Notes under the pieces: model-generated
Databases searched by the model: none
The model's input: only the letters and a program-made list of their open reading frames with translations
Told to the model about the DNA's origin: nothing
Position numbers and translations under genes: made by a program
Source of the DNA: Nanosynbacter sp900555675
GTDB lineage: Bacteria > Patescibacteriota > Saccharimonadia > Saccharimonadales > Saccharimonadaceae
Direction of reading: 5' to 3'
Length of the DNA stretch: 64,000 nucleotides
NCBI RefSeq assembly: GCF_022828245.2
Contig: NZ_CP157587.1
Span: 310,001 to 374,000, forward strand
Shown here: piece after piece, positions 49,730-57,915 of the stretch
Numbering within the stretch: the first letter of the stretch is position 1
Layout of the letters: each line of letters starts with the position of its first letter

Positions 49730-50524
49730 ATGCAAAGTTGGCAAGTTTTCGAAGATAAATGTACAGAATATTTAAAGAGCAAATTCTCAGCATACGCCAG
49801 TTTTGCTAGTCAGGGCGGCTCCGATTCTACGGTATCTGATATTCTAGTTGAGACTAAGATTGGTAGGGTGTTTTACATAGAAGCAAAAGAAGAGCGAGCA
49901 CAGTGCGGACAATTTGTTTTGTTTCCGAACAAGGAAACAAGGAGATTCCAATATAGCGAATTTAATAAAACGACGTTAAATGAGTATTCTGAAGACATTA
50001 TAAATTATCTTAATAAGCACTTTGATAAATTTGCAGACGTAGGAACTGCCGGAGTTGACATAGATATACCTAACGCACAGGAGATTTTTAGCAATTGGAT
50101 AAAAACTACCTATAGTGAAAAGCGAACGCGTTTCTTTATATCAAAAAATTTCGCGATCGTGCCTCTCGATGATTTTGATAAAGCATTCAGTGTCACTGCA
50201 AAATATCGCGTAAAGAAAAGTGGCTCTTCACCTGTACCGGCAAAATATGTAGACAGGGTATCCGATTATATAAAGGCTCATTTTGCTAGTACGAGACTTG
50301 CGGTTTTAGAAAAGAAATTAGTTGCTGAGACTAAGCTCTCCGTAGATAAAGTAGAGATTGAGATAGATGGTAATAATTTTATGTTTTCTTATAAGGGCGG
50401 TAGCCGTTACGAAATAAGAAAATTATCGAATACATATAACGCTAACGTAATATTCTCAGTAAAATATGTCAACGATAGCTATAAATTATCCGACGAAAAG
50501 TTCATTGAAGAACTGAAAGCATAG
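49730..50524 (+). CDS. Putative restriction endonuclease (PD-(D/E)XK)
   Basis: A 264-residue protein next to a C5 methyltransferase. The N-terminus has a PD-(D/E)XK-like core: helix WQVFEDKCTEYLKSKF, then SDSTVSDILVE (Asp) and VFYIEAKEE (ExK). AAGGAG lies 9 bases before the ATG, unlike the leaderless methyltransferase ahead of it; expression order would let methylation come first. It has no close family recognisable by eye. Its stop faces the stop of the convergent small gene across 4 bases. Confidence 0.75.
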   Translation: MQSWQVFEDKCTEYLKSKFSAYASFASQGGSDSTVSDILVETKIGRVFYIEAKEERAQCGQFVLFPNKETRRFQYSEFNKTTLNEYSEDIINYLNKHFDKFADVGTAGVDIDIPNAQEIFSNWIKTTYSEKRTRFFISKNFAIVPLDDFDKAFSVTAKYRVKKSGSSPVPAKYVDRVSDYIKAHFASTRLAVLEKKLVAETKLSVDKVEIEIDGNNFMFSYKGGSRYEIRKLSNTYNANVIFSVKYVNDSYKLSDEKFIEELKA

Positions 50525-50528
50525 AAGA

Positions 50529-50819
50529 TTATTTTGTTTCATCTTTAAAATTTATATATTTCTTTAATGCTAATTTATATGTATTAATATAATACTTTCC
50601 TATGGGAAAATTAGCATTTGGATATTTTTTCATACGTTCGTTATTTCCAGTATTTTCAAAAATTGAAAGTAGGGGCAACAAGCCGCCACACTTGTATTCC
50701 CTATCTAAATCAACGTGAAGTTCGCGAGCCATTCTTCTTAATCTCGATATGTAATCGCCAGCAACTTTGTCTTTTATACCGCTACGTTTGAGCCAATTTT
50801 TGAATCCGAATTCGTCCAT
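50529..50819 (-). CDS. Small helical R-M-associated protein
   Basis: A 96-residue protein, overlapping the 3' end of methyltransferase M2 by 46 bases. It starts MDEFGFKNWLKRSG and has KVAGDYISRLRRMARELHVDLD, a helical pattern like the N-terminal domains found on some restriction and McrBC-type enzymes, and a final YYINTYKLALKKYINF. It may be a DNA-binding or specificity module, or the remaining part of a shortened restriction enzyme. Position between M2 and the nuclease supports a role in this island. Confidence 0.55.
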   Translation of the reverse strand: MDEFGFKNWLKRSGIKDKVAGDYISRLRRMARELHVDLDREYKCGGLLPLLSIFENTGNNERMKKYPNANFPIGKYYINTYKLALKKYINFKDETK

Positions 50820-51817
50820 ACGACCTTCCTTGAATGATTAGAGTTTAATAATGAAAGTCCTATTTCTTGTGCTACATATTGTAAAACATTAATGATGACC
50901 GAGTTTCCAAATTGTTTGTACGCTTGGTGGTTACTGTCGCTTATTTTGTAAGAATCAGGGAAGCCCATAAGTCTTGCACATTCGCGAGGATGAAGTTTAC
51001 GAGGTTTTTTATCTATTAAATAGCCACCAGTTTTTGCAAAAACCCCCCCTCCATATGCAGAAAGGGTAATGGCAATGCCCTTAGTGCTATAGATACGTTC
51101 GCCTTGTCCGCCTTTATTGACAATGCCCAACCGAATTGTCTTGTTGCTATATTGATTATCTTCAACATCGTTGTAATAAATGTCTGGTCGATCAACATAA
51201 AGCCTTTCGGTTTCATCGCATTTATCTAGCAAAAAATCTTCGACGTGCTTCGTTAACTTCATAGGCTCAGGATATTCAAAATCTGAGATACCAAGATCAT
51301 TTCTAAAACAAACCATATACACACGCTCGCGTTTTTGCGGTACATTATAATCGACAGCGTTAAGAACCTTATAATTAAAGGAATAGCCCAATTCTTCCAT
51401 TGTAGCCTTGATGACCGAAATCGTTTTGCCGCCATCATGGGATGCAAAATTCTTCACATTCTCCATGAAAACAACCTTTGGACGCTTTTCTTTAACAATT
51501 CTTGCTACATCAAAGAATAGCGTTCCACGGCTGTCCTCAAAGCCACGTTGTTTACCGCTAATTGAGAAAGCCTGGCAAGGAAAACCTGCACATAAAATAT
51601 CATGGTCTGGTATTGTTTTTTCGTTAACTTTTGTGATATCGCCTTCTGGAATAATGCCAAAATTCTTCTCATAAACCTTCTGTGCTGGAACATCCCATTC
51701 ATTGGCATAGACGCACTTTGCACCAAGTGAATTAAGCGCTAAATGAAAACCACCTAGGCCAGCAAATAAGTCGATAAATGTGTAACCATCTAACAATTTA
51801 TTTTCAATTTCAATCAT
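50774..51817 (-). CDS. DNA (cytosine-5-)-methyltransferase M2 of R-M island
   Basis: A 347-residue C5 methyltransferase. Motifs I (FIDLFAGLGGFHLAL), IV (AGFPCQAFSISGKQRGF, catalytic Cys near 78), VI (VVFMENVKNF), VIII (YNVPQKRERVYMVCF), IX (AITLSAYGGG) and X (YKQFGNSVIINVLQYVAQE) are intact. It is transcribed against M1 and the nuclease. Two C5 enzymes beside one nuclease suggest either an asymmetric target, each strand needing its own enzyme, or two R-M systems of which one lost its nuclease. Confidence 0.93.
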   Translation of the reverse strand: MIEIENKLLDGYTFIDLFAGLGGFHLALNSLGAKCVYANEWDVPAQKVYEKNFGIIPEGDITKVNEKTIPDHDILCAGFPCQAFSISGKQRGFEDSRGTLFFDVARIVKEKRPKVVFMENVKNFASHDGGKTISVIKATMEELGYSFNYKVLNAVDYNVPQKRERVYMVCFRNDLGISDFEYPEPMKLTKHVEDFLLDKCDETERLYVDRPDIYYNDVEDNQYSNKTIRLGIVNKGGQGERIYSTKGIAITLSAYGGGVFAKTGGYLIDKKPRKLHPRECARLMGFPDSYKISDSNHQAYKQFGNSVIINVLQYVAQEIGLSLLNSNHSRKVVWTNSDSKIGSNVAV

Positions 51818-51924
51818 AAACCTCCATTCATTGTTATTCTAATAAGATTATAGCGCAAAGCGCTAAAGATTGCAATTAGTTTATGTTAATTTTCGTCATT
51901 GATCCTCACATCACACCTCTATAT

Positions 51925-52179
51925 CTATATAAATTGGCCGAAATAAAGAAAATTGATATCTAGAACCATAGTCGCTTCTCCTAAAAGATTTTTGTTTCGG
52001 ATATAATAACACCCCTCCGAGGTAAATTCCTGCTTGATAATATAAACTGCTTCGAAGTGGTCTTCCTCTTTTAAGGTTCTCCTATATTTACGAGCATGGT
52101 CGCGAGTCTTGAACCATAACGAATACAGATGGTTGCGATCATTGTTTACGATAACCTTACAAATTGCTTGTGTGTCAGG
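51925..52179 (-). pseudogene. Fragment of an unknown gene, 5' end lost
   Basis: On the minus strand 84 codons are open, with a plausible protein (SLWFKTRDHARKYRRTLKEE, then DHFEAVYIIKQEFTSEGCYY) but no ATG, GTG or TTG near the 5' end. The frame begins directly after an in-frame stop inside an arm of the inverted repeat. It looks like the C-terminal part of a gene cut when the R-M island or the repeat arrived. No family is recognised. Confidence 0.45.
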
Positions 52180-52384
52180 CTATTCAGACGAATCGATCCC
52201 CTTCATGGCTTTATCGACCAAAAAGTTGCTTGATCGCCCGAATAGCCTAATACGAACTTTATCTCTTATGCCTATAGATTACCCCCCTACTTAAAGTTAA
52301 TATTGAAAGTATTAGGCATCTTTGCTGCCTTTGTGGAGTAATCAATAAATCTTATGTATACCAAATTGACAACCCTAATTGAAC

Positions 52385-52417
52385 CAACAAAAACTCAGAG
52401 ACTTAACTCTGAGTTTT
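52385..52417 (-). terminator. Terminator of tRNA-Thr(GGU)
   Basis: AAAACTCAGAG and CTCTGAGTTTT pair, with TTTTTGTTGG next on the minus strand. Confidence 0.75.
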
Positions 52418-52427
52418 CAATTTCGAA

Positions 52428-52503
52428 TGGAGCCACGATCGGGGCTTGAACCCGAGACCTCATCCTTACCATGGATGCGCTCTACCAACTGAGCTATCGC
52501 GGC
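52428..52503 (-). tRNA. tRNA-Thr (GGU)
   Basis: Acceptor GCCGCGA/TCGTGGC with a G-U, D-arm GCTCAGTTGGTAGAGC, anticodon stem CATCC/GGATG enclosing ATGGTAA (anticodon GGT), T-loop TTCAAGC, CCA encoded. Confidence 0.93.
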
Positions 52504-52550
52504 GTAACAGGCTTAATTTTAGCATATTAAGCCATGTTTAATCAACTGGG

Positions 52551-52838
52551 CTATTTTTTACGAGTGGACTTTTTGGCTGGCGTGCTGGCTTCTTTTGGCA
52601 GTTTTGGCGTGACAAATGCCTCTATTATTCCCCACGCTACGCTATTGACTAAGAATGTAACGAACAGTATTCCTGACGCTGATGCCGCCAAGTGTGCTGA
52701 TGAAGCGTTAAATAATGTCAATAATCCCGCTACAGCTAGCCCAATTATGGCTAACATAATATAAGCGTATTGTAATTTCAATCGTTGGTTTTTTTCGCTA
52801 TTCCATAATGCCAGAATAGATTTTGTAAATTCAAACAT
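52551..52838 (-). CDS. Small two-helix membrane protein
   Basis: A 95-residue protein with two hydrophobic helices (about 23-45, AYIMLAIIGLAVAGLLTLF, and 52-75) and a basic Lys/Arg tail (KKSTRKK). No family is recognised. The promoter is textbook: TTGACT-17-TATTAT (52845-52873) with 6 bases to the ATG, so the message should be leaderless. It stands alone between tRNA genes. Confidence 0.6.
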   Translation of the reverse strand: MFEFTKSILALWNSEKNQRLKLQYAYIMLAIIGLAVAGLLTLFNASSAHLAASASGILFVTFLVNSVAWGIIEAFVTPKLPKEASTPAKKSTRKK

Positions 52839-52844
52839 ACCTAT

Positions 52845-52873
52845 ATAATAGCACATATGCTTATAAAAGTCAA
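52845..52873 (-). promoter_or_regulatory. Promoter of a leaderless membrane protein gene
   Basis: TTGACT (52868-52873), 17-base spacer, TATTAT (52845-52850), 6 bases before the ATG. Confidence 0.75.
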
Positions 52874-52929
52874 TATTACTGCTCTACGCTATCAAAAAGT
52901 CGCCAGTTCAGGCGACGATGATTCAAACT

Positions 52930-53014
52930 TGGTGCTGGAAGTAGGACTCGAACCTACGAAGCCTTACGGCGGGAGATTTACAGTCTCCTGTGATTGCCAC
53001 TACACGATTCCAGC
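52930..53014 (-). tRNA. tRNA-Tyr (GUA)
   Basis: Long variable arm, anticodon stem GGAGA/TCTCC enclosing CTGTAAA (anticodon GTA), acceptor GCTGGAA/TTCCAGC, A discriminator, CCA encoded. Confidence 0.95.
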
Positions 53015-53020
53015 GTGATG

Positions 53021-53097
53021 TGGAGCCGCTTCTCGGGCTCGAACCGAGGACCTACGGTTTACAAAACCGTTGCTCTAGCCAACTGAGCTAAAGCGGC
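53021..53097 (-). tRNA. tRNA-Thr (UGU)
   Basis: Acceptor GCCGCTT/AAGCGGC, D-arm GCTCAGTTGGCTAGAGC, anticodon stem ACGGT/ACCGT enclosing TTTGTAA (anticodon TGT), T-loop TTCGAGC, CCA encoded. It lies 6 bases from tRNA-Tyr, so they are likely one transcript. Confidence 0.94.
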
Positions 53098-53140
53098 AAC
53101 TGAATTTATTTTATCAATTTTTTCTCTCTGTGACAAGAGT

Positions 53141-53824
53141 TTACATAACTATTTTTCGTGGTTGATGTATTTTGCGCTGCTGGCGTGGACGTGGCGTGTC
53201 GGCTTTCTTTGATGATGTCGTCGGAGTTAGCATTTTTGTAGCTTTCTTACGTAATTCTTCAGCTAGCTCGGTCTGTCCAGCATTGTCATATGCTTCCGCT
53301 AAAATTTTCAACGTCTGAGGAATCGGCTCTAATTCGACAGCTTTTTCCAGGGCGTTGATGACCTTCTTTGTATTCCCTATCTTTTCCTGAACCTTAGCGT
53401 AAGCGATGTAGCGCGCCGCCAAATCATCTTCCATTTCCAGCGCTTGCTCGAACGCTAGTGACGCCTTTTCGTAATTCTCTGTTTCGTAGTAAATTAAGCC
53501 GACGTTATGAAGGCTGGAGGCGCTTGGTTCCAAACTCTGGGCAATCTCAAAACACTCGATGGCGTCTTTATATGCGCGCTGCTTGGCGTATAAAATCCCC
53601 AAACGGTTGTACGCCGTGGCGTTTTTCTCGTCGACTCGCAAAATTGTCAATAATGCCTTTTCTGCTCGCAGATATTTATTTTCGCGAATTGATTCCTGAG
53701 CAATTCCCCATAACTGGTCAAGCTTTTCAGTAATCTTTGTTGGCAAATCGCCAGTTTCTTTGATTGACGGATGATAAAAAATCGCCCAAATCATTAAAAT
53801 TAGAATGAGGAGTAATCCAAACAT
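53141..53824 (-). CDS. Membrane-anchored TPR protein
   Basis: A 227-residue protein: one N-terminal membrane helix (about 1-17), then about four tetratricopeptide repeats from residue 35 to 180 (ATAYNRLGILYAKQRAYKDA, SSLHNVGLIYYETENYEKAS and similar). A basic Pro/Arg/Lys tail (RPRQQRKIHQPRKIV) follows. TPR proteins act as scaffolds. The anchor and basic tail suggest a cytoplasmic scaffold at the membrane that may also touch nucleic acid. A TATAAT box is 9 bases upstream, overlapping the stop of the next gene. Confidence 0.8.
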   Translation of the reverse strand: MFGLLLILILMIWAIFYHPSIKETGDLPTKITEKLDQLWGIAQESIRENKYLRAEKALLTILRVDEKNATAYNRLGILYAKQRAYKDAIECFEIAQSLEPSASSLHNVGLIYYETENYEKASLAFEQALEMEDDLAARYIAYAKVQEKIGNTKKVINALEKAVELEPIPQTLKILAEAYDNAGQTELAEELRKKATKMLTPTTSSKKADTPRPRQQRKIHQPRKIVM

Positions 53825-53834
53825 ATCTATACTA

Positions 53835-54644
53835 TTATATCACAAGTTGCGTCAGCGCCAGCCTGACGTTGGCGTTAGACTTTAACGCGCTCGCAACAGA
53901 AGTGGTTTTTTCAAGTTGCTCTTCAAGCGACGGATTCATTCCGTGGGATAAAGCCTGAAAACGAATCATATTCACTATAATATCCGTCAGCAATATTGCT
54001 TTTTGGCGGTCAGAAAAGTATTTGGCGAGATTCTTAAACGTGTTATATTCCCGATTCGTGGCTAAAATTTGCTTTGCGTCGGTGGCTAATTGTCGATATT
54101 CGGCGAATTTTTCTGGATTTTCCGCCAGCTCCTTTATTAACAACGGCCGTCCAGCCGCGAGAAAGAGGATCTGCTGGCTGGAAGCTGGGTCTAAATTGTA
54201 CTTTTCAAGCAATTTTTTATCCTGAGCGGATGTCGTTTTATGAAGCGTCAATGTCTGACAACGAGATCTAACAGTATCAAGCATCAACTTCGGGTTTTTC
54301 GCGACAAGGATAAAATTGGTGTTTTTATTCGGTTCTTCTAGTGCTTTCAGGAATGCATTTTGCGATGGCTCGGTCATCGAATCAGCTTCGTCAATGATAA
54401 TAACTCGACGATTTATGGCGTAAGTTCGGAGCGTAGAGATAAGCTCACGGATTTGGTCAACAGATATGGTTTGCTTTTCTGGAAGCGGTTTCAGATGAAA
54501 AGTATCGCTATTTTTTGCTAGCATTTTAGCTACGCCCAGCCCGTCAAGTCCGTAATCCGCAATCACCAAAAGTGCGTGCGGTAATTGCGATGAAATCTGG
54601 CTGATTTTTTGAGTATCTCGAGCGGATATAATCACTTCAGGCAT
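53835..54644 (-). CDS. DNA polymerase III delta'-like clamp-loader subunit
   Basis: A 269-residue AAA+ protein. ISVDQIRELISTLRTYAINRRVIIIDEADSMTEPSQNAFLKALEEP and the sensor FILVAKNPKLMLDTVRSRCQTL (split here only for naming) are typical of delta prime. The Walker A loop is degenerate (ADYGLDGLGVAKML lacks GKT), as expected for a subunit that does not hydrolyse ATP. It lies next to a pseudouridine synthase gene and starts at its stop codon. Confidence 0.8.
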   Translation of the reverse strand: MPEVIISARDTQKISQISSQLPHALLVIADYGLDGLGVAKMLAKNSDTFHLKPLPEKQTISVDQIRELISTLRTYAINRRVIIIDEADSMTEPSQNAFLKALEEPNKNTNFILVAKNPKLMLDTVRSRCQTLTLHKTTSAQDKKLLEKYNLDPASSQQILFLAAGRPLLIKELAENPEKFAEYRQLATDAKQILATNREYNTFKNLAKYFSDRQKAILLTDIIVNMIRFQALSHGMNPSLEEQLEKTTSVASALKSNANVRLALTQLVI

Positions 54645-55790
54645 CTATAAATCCTCTGGGAAGAATCTCTTGAATTCGTTAGGAATTGCGGCTTCAAAAA
54701 CTTTTCTCTCACCAGACGGCAAAGTTATCTCTAATTTTTGAGCATGCAACATCATACGACAATCCGAAGACTTTCCGTAAACTCGATCGCCAAGAATCGG
54801 CGCATTCAAGTGAGCCAAATGGACACGCAATTGATGAGTTCGACCAGTGGTCGGCTTCAATTCCACAAGCGACTGAGTATCATTTTCCGCCAAAACATGG
54901 TAAGTCGTCTGAGCTGGTTTACCGTTCGGATCTATGCGAAACGTGCTCGGCGCCGAAGGATTGCGACCAATCGGCAAGTCAATTTTTGCGGCATTCAACT
55001 TTGGCTTGTCGTCGGTTATCGCTATGTAGGTTTTCTTGGCTGTTCGCTCGGCAAATTGCCTCTGTAAATGCGCAGCAGATTCTGGGTTTTTGGCTATGAT
55101 CAGTAGTCCTGAGGTGTCGCGGTCAAGCCTGTGAACAATTCCTGGACGATCGGTGTCCGTTGCGAATGAGGTTTTGGGGCGAATTATTTCCGCAACCGTC
55201 GGCTCGTCAGAAAGTCCACCCTTTGCGTGTGTCAGCAGCCCGCTTGGCTTATTGACGACAATCACATCATCATCCTCGTATAAAATCGGCAAATCAACGT
55301 CCGCCTGCTCTTTTTCTGGCAAATTAAGCGCAATCTCATCAGTCTCATCAACCTCAAACTTCGGCGTCGTCACGACTTTATTATTAACCGAAACGTATCT
55401 AGCTTTTATATATTTTTGCCAAAGACTTCGGGAAATTGTCGTGTCGAATTTGGTCGATAAATAAATATCCAAGCGAACTTTGGTTGGCGAAATTTGGAAC
55501 ATTATGACATATTTTCCCTGGAACGGCGTTTCGATAAATTCTGGATCTAGTGGATTCGGCAAAATCTCGGCGTTATCTGGTTTTTCCGTCCACAGCTCGT
55601 CAATAGATTCTTCGTCAACAATCGAGCCGTAAAGCAATGCAAAATGTTGCTTATTCAAAATAAATTCCGCAAAAACGTGCGACTCGTCCGTTTGAATTTC
55701 CAATCGACGCAGTGCTTTGACGGGCGTATTGTCGTCTGCTAATTTGTACAATCTAGCTATTTTCAGCACTGTTCGAGGTAATATTTTCAC
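54645..55790 (-). CDS. RluD-type 23S rRNA pseudouridine synthase with extra N-terminal domain
   Basis: A 381-residue enzyme. About 95 extra residues precede an S4 domain (VRLDIYLSTKFDTTISRSLWQ). The catalytic part has VVNKPSGLLTHAKGG, the Asp-containing motif GIVHRLDRDTSGLLIIAKN (about 220), and GRTHQLRVHLAHLNAPILGDRVYG. It isomerises uridines in 23S rRNA. The extra N-terminal part (KALRRLEIQTDESHVFAEF) is not recognised. It directly precedes the delta'-like gene with no gap. Confidence 0.9.
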   Translation of the reverse strand: MKILPRTVLKIARLYKLADDNTPVKALRRLEIQTDESHVFAEFILNKQHFALLYGSIVDEESIDELWTEKPDNAEILPNPLDPEFIETPFQGKYVIMFQISPTKVRLDIYLSTKFDTTISRSLWQKYIKARYVSVNNKVVTTPKFEVDETDEIALNLPEKEQADVDLPILYEDDDVIVVNKPSGLLTHAKGGLSDEPTVAEIIRPKTSFATDTDRPGIVHRLDRDTSGLLIIAKNPESAAHLQRQFAERTAKKTYIAITDDKPKLNAAKIDLPIGRNPSAPSTFRIDPNGKPAQTTYHVLAENDTQSLVELKPTTGRTHQLRVHLAHLNAPILGDRVYGKSSDCRMMLHAQKLEITLPSGERKVFEAAIPNEFKRFFPEDL

Positions 55791-55802
55791 GCGATTTGCT
55801 CC

Positions 55803-56942
55803 TTATTTTCGAAGCCCCACGGCTTTTTGAACGCGGTACAAAGTTTCATTGGCGACGACATTCATGTCTTTTTCACTGGAAGCCAACTTCTCTTCAATCG
55901 CTTGCTCATCAACTGCCGCAAGCCGATTCTGGAAATTCTCCAAAAATTCCGCAACTTCGTCAGCCACGATTCGCTTGAAATCGCCATAACGATCCATTCC
56001 AAAGTACTCGTTGGCGGTCTGCTCCAGAGTAACTTCTCTGCCAGCGTCTTGGCGAACCAAAGTCAAAATCTCTAGCAAATTAGAAATTCCCGGCTGATTT
56101 TCCTTGTCGTATTGAACTTTGCCAATTGAATCTGTTGTTGCGCTCATTATTTTCTTATGTGCCGATTTTGGATCGTCAGAAAGGAAGATAATTCCCCTGC
56201 CGCTCTCATCAGATTTACTCATTTTCTTCGCTGGATTCGCGAGATCTTTAATCCTCAATCCTTGATCTTTTCCGAAGAATTGATGTTGCTGAATTACAGG
56301 TTTCGGCACGATAAATAGATCGACAAAGTTACAATAATTCATTCGCTCGCCAAACTTACGATTCATTCGCTCGGCAATATCACGCGTGAACTCCAAATGC
56401 TGAGTCTGGTCGTCGCCAACTGGCACGTAAGTCGCGCCGTAAAGTAGAATGTCGGCAGCCATCAGGACGGGATAGTTAAATAGTCCAACAGAAATACCTG
56501 TATGAACTACGTCCCACGCTTTCTGTCTACTAGTTGGTAGGCTTATTTTACTGTCAATCTCATCAAGAAATTTGTGTGATTTATCTTTAAACTGCGTCAT
56601 CCGACCCATTTCGCCAAATCCAGTGAAGCAGTCCAGAATCCACGCCAGTTCACTGTGCGCTGGAATGCGACTTTGGCGGTAAAGATGAATGGAAGGGTTG
56701 TCCAGTGGCAATCCGGCGGCGGTATAAACTCGCGCGTTGTTCAGAATGCTGTCGTATAATTTACTGTGGTCAATTGGCGTCGTAAAACTGTGAAGGTCTG
56801 GGATGAATAGATTGATATCATATTCGTCCGAGCGACGTTTCGCCATGTTGATGATTGGCAAAATAGCCCCAAAGTAATTACCTATGTGGATGTTGTTGTT
56901 GGCGCGCACGCCAGTGAGGATGATGGGTTTTGATGGTTTCAT
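55803..56942 (-). CDS. trpS: Tryptophanyl-tRNA synthetase
   Basis: A 379-residue class Ic synthetase. Signature NNNIHIGNYFGA (HIGN about 20), SRIPAHSELAWIL, YPVLMAADILLYGATYVPVGDDQTQHLE (recognition of Trp) and KKMSKSDES (about 233) are all present. It is slightly longer than average because of an insert near 210. A TATAAT box ends 7 bases before the ATG. Its tRNA, tRNA-Trp, lies at 45387. Confidence 0.97.
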   Translation of the reverse strand: MKPSKPIILTGVRANNNIHIGNYFGAILPIINMAKRRSDEYDINLFIPDLHSFTTPIDHSKLYDSILNNARVYTAAGLPLDNPSIHLYRQSRIPAHSELAWILDCFTGFGEMGRMTQFKDKSHKFLDEIDSKISLPTSRQKAWDVVHTGISVGLFNYPVLMAADILLYGATYVPVGDDQTQHLEFTRDIAERMNRKFGERMNYCNFVDLFIVPKPVIQQHQFFGKDQGLRIKDLANPAKKMSKSDESGRGIIFLSDDPKSAHKKIMSATTDSIGKVQYDKENQPGISNLLEILTLVRQDAGREVTLEQTANEYFGMDRYGDFKRIVADEVAEFLENFQNRLAAVDEQAIEEKLASSEKDMNVVANETLYRVQKAVGLRK

Positions 56943-57009
56943 TAAGTATATTATAACATTATTCGATCGTTAAGTAATGGGATGATATTCTCTTTCTAGT
57001 TTAACTTAG

Positions 57010-57306
57010 CTATTGATCTGTAATTTTTAAAGACTTTTTGTATACGGACTCTATGTCTTTTTTTATCTTTCGTAGGGATGATACATCACTGTCCTGGGAT
57101 GTTGCTATGCCATCAAAGTTACTTGCTAAATCATCCCAGTCAATTGCTGGATAGTCAACTTTATCACAGTTAGTTAATCGCGCCATTGCAAAACATAACG
57201 AGCTAAGAGACTCCGCCACCTCATATTTATCTAGCGAATTTCGGTAAAGGTCTATTATTTCACGAGCAATGACAGCCTGTTGAATGTAGTTGTTGTCAAC
57301 TTTCAT
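57010..57306 (-). CDS. Small helical hypothetical protein
   Basis: A 98-residue, mostly helical acidic protein (MKVDNNYIQQAVIAREIIDL, SLDKYEVAESLSSLCFAMAR) with two cysteines and a lysine-rich end. No family recognised. The box CATAAT lies 6 bases before the ATG with no ribosome site. It is separated from trpS and the CYTH gene by short spacers and appears to be transcribed alone. Confidence 0.5.
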   Translation of the reverse strand: MKVDNNYIQQAVIAREIIDLYRNSLDKYEVAESLSSLCFAMARLTNCDKVDYPAIDWDDLASNFDGIATSQDSDVSSLRKIKKDIESVYKKSLKITDQ

Positions 57307-57339
57307 GTGTCTATTATGTTTAATATTGATAAGTATACG

Positions 57340-57915
57340 TTAACTAACGTTATTTTGCAGATTTCTAATGCTCGTGTCGTACGGAATTTTCCATAATTTG
57401 CCGTCAATGTTCAGGTTTTTCAGAAAATTGCACATTTGCTGCTGAATATTTTTTACGACGGCACTGTCTTCGGTCAAAACCTCCAGTTCAATAAATAACC
57501 CCAATCCAGCAACTTCGTCGATGCAGATCGTATAGTCCTCAGTCTTTGACTCAAGGCGGATTTTATCAACCGTAACGACTTTTTGCCAGCCTAATGCCGT
57601 GAGCATTTGGCGCGCCGCATTTCCGTCATCAACTACAAATTCATATTCATCAGACACTAGCTTTGTCTGTCCCTCGGCCTTCAGCGTCATCAAGCTCCGC
57701 TGCAGCTCACCAGTTTCCGGATTAAGAACATCGCGCACTCGCATAATTTTCGATCCAGGAACAATTGGCGCGTCAACTTGTTCGGGCAATAGAAAAACCG
57801 TATCAATTTGGCGTTTGCTTGAGATGGGCGCGATGAATTGGTCTTTAAGAATGGCGAGAAGATCGCTCTGCGTCATGTCACCCGATATCTTAAATTTGGA
57901 CTCTACTTCAATCAT
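57340..57915 (-). CDS. CYTH-domain protein
   Basis: A 191-residue tunnel-fold protein of the CYTH (adenylate cyclase / thiamine triphosphatase) type. It starts with the ExExK motif (MIEVESKFKI) and has RQIDTVFLLPE, RVRDV (triphosphate-binding Arg), LMTLKAEGQT, ICIDEVAGLGLFIELEV with the metal acids, and a short end. Members cleave triphosphates or inorganic tripolyphosphate. It overlaps the hydrolase gene by 4 bases and is translated after it. Confidence 0.85.
   Translation of the reverse strand: MIEVESKFKISGDMTQSDLLAILKDQFIAPISSKRQIDTVFLLPEQVDAPIVPGSKIMRVRDVLNPETGELQRSLMTLKAEGQTKLVSDEYEFVVDDGNAARQMLTALGWQKVVTVDKIRLESKTEDYTICIDEVAGLGLFIELEVLTEDSAVVKNIQQQMCNFLKNLNIDGKLWKIPYDTSIRNLQNNVS

Larger units (their letters stand above)
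51818..52427. other. Gene-poor stretch with debris and inverted repeat
   Basis: Apart from the fragment at 51925, this stretch holds AGCGC-AAA-GCGCT before M2 (about 51850) and an imperfect inverted repeat. In that repeat AGGCTATTC and GAATAGCCT face each other over roughly 80 bases at about 52177-52252. The tRNA terminator (52385-52417) follows. No complete gene is seen. Confidence 0.5.

Noticed and set aside
52109..52294. Plus-strand 61-codon ORF
   Set aside because: It lies across an inverted repeat, has no promoter or ribosome site, and the minus strand holds the more protein-like fragment.
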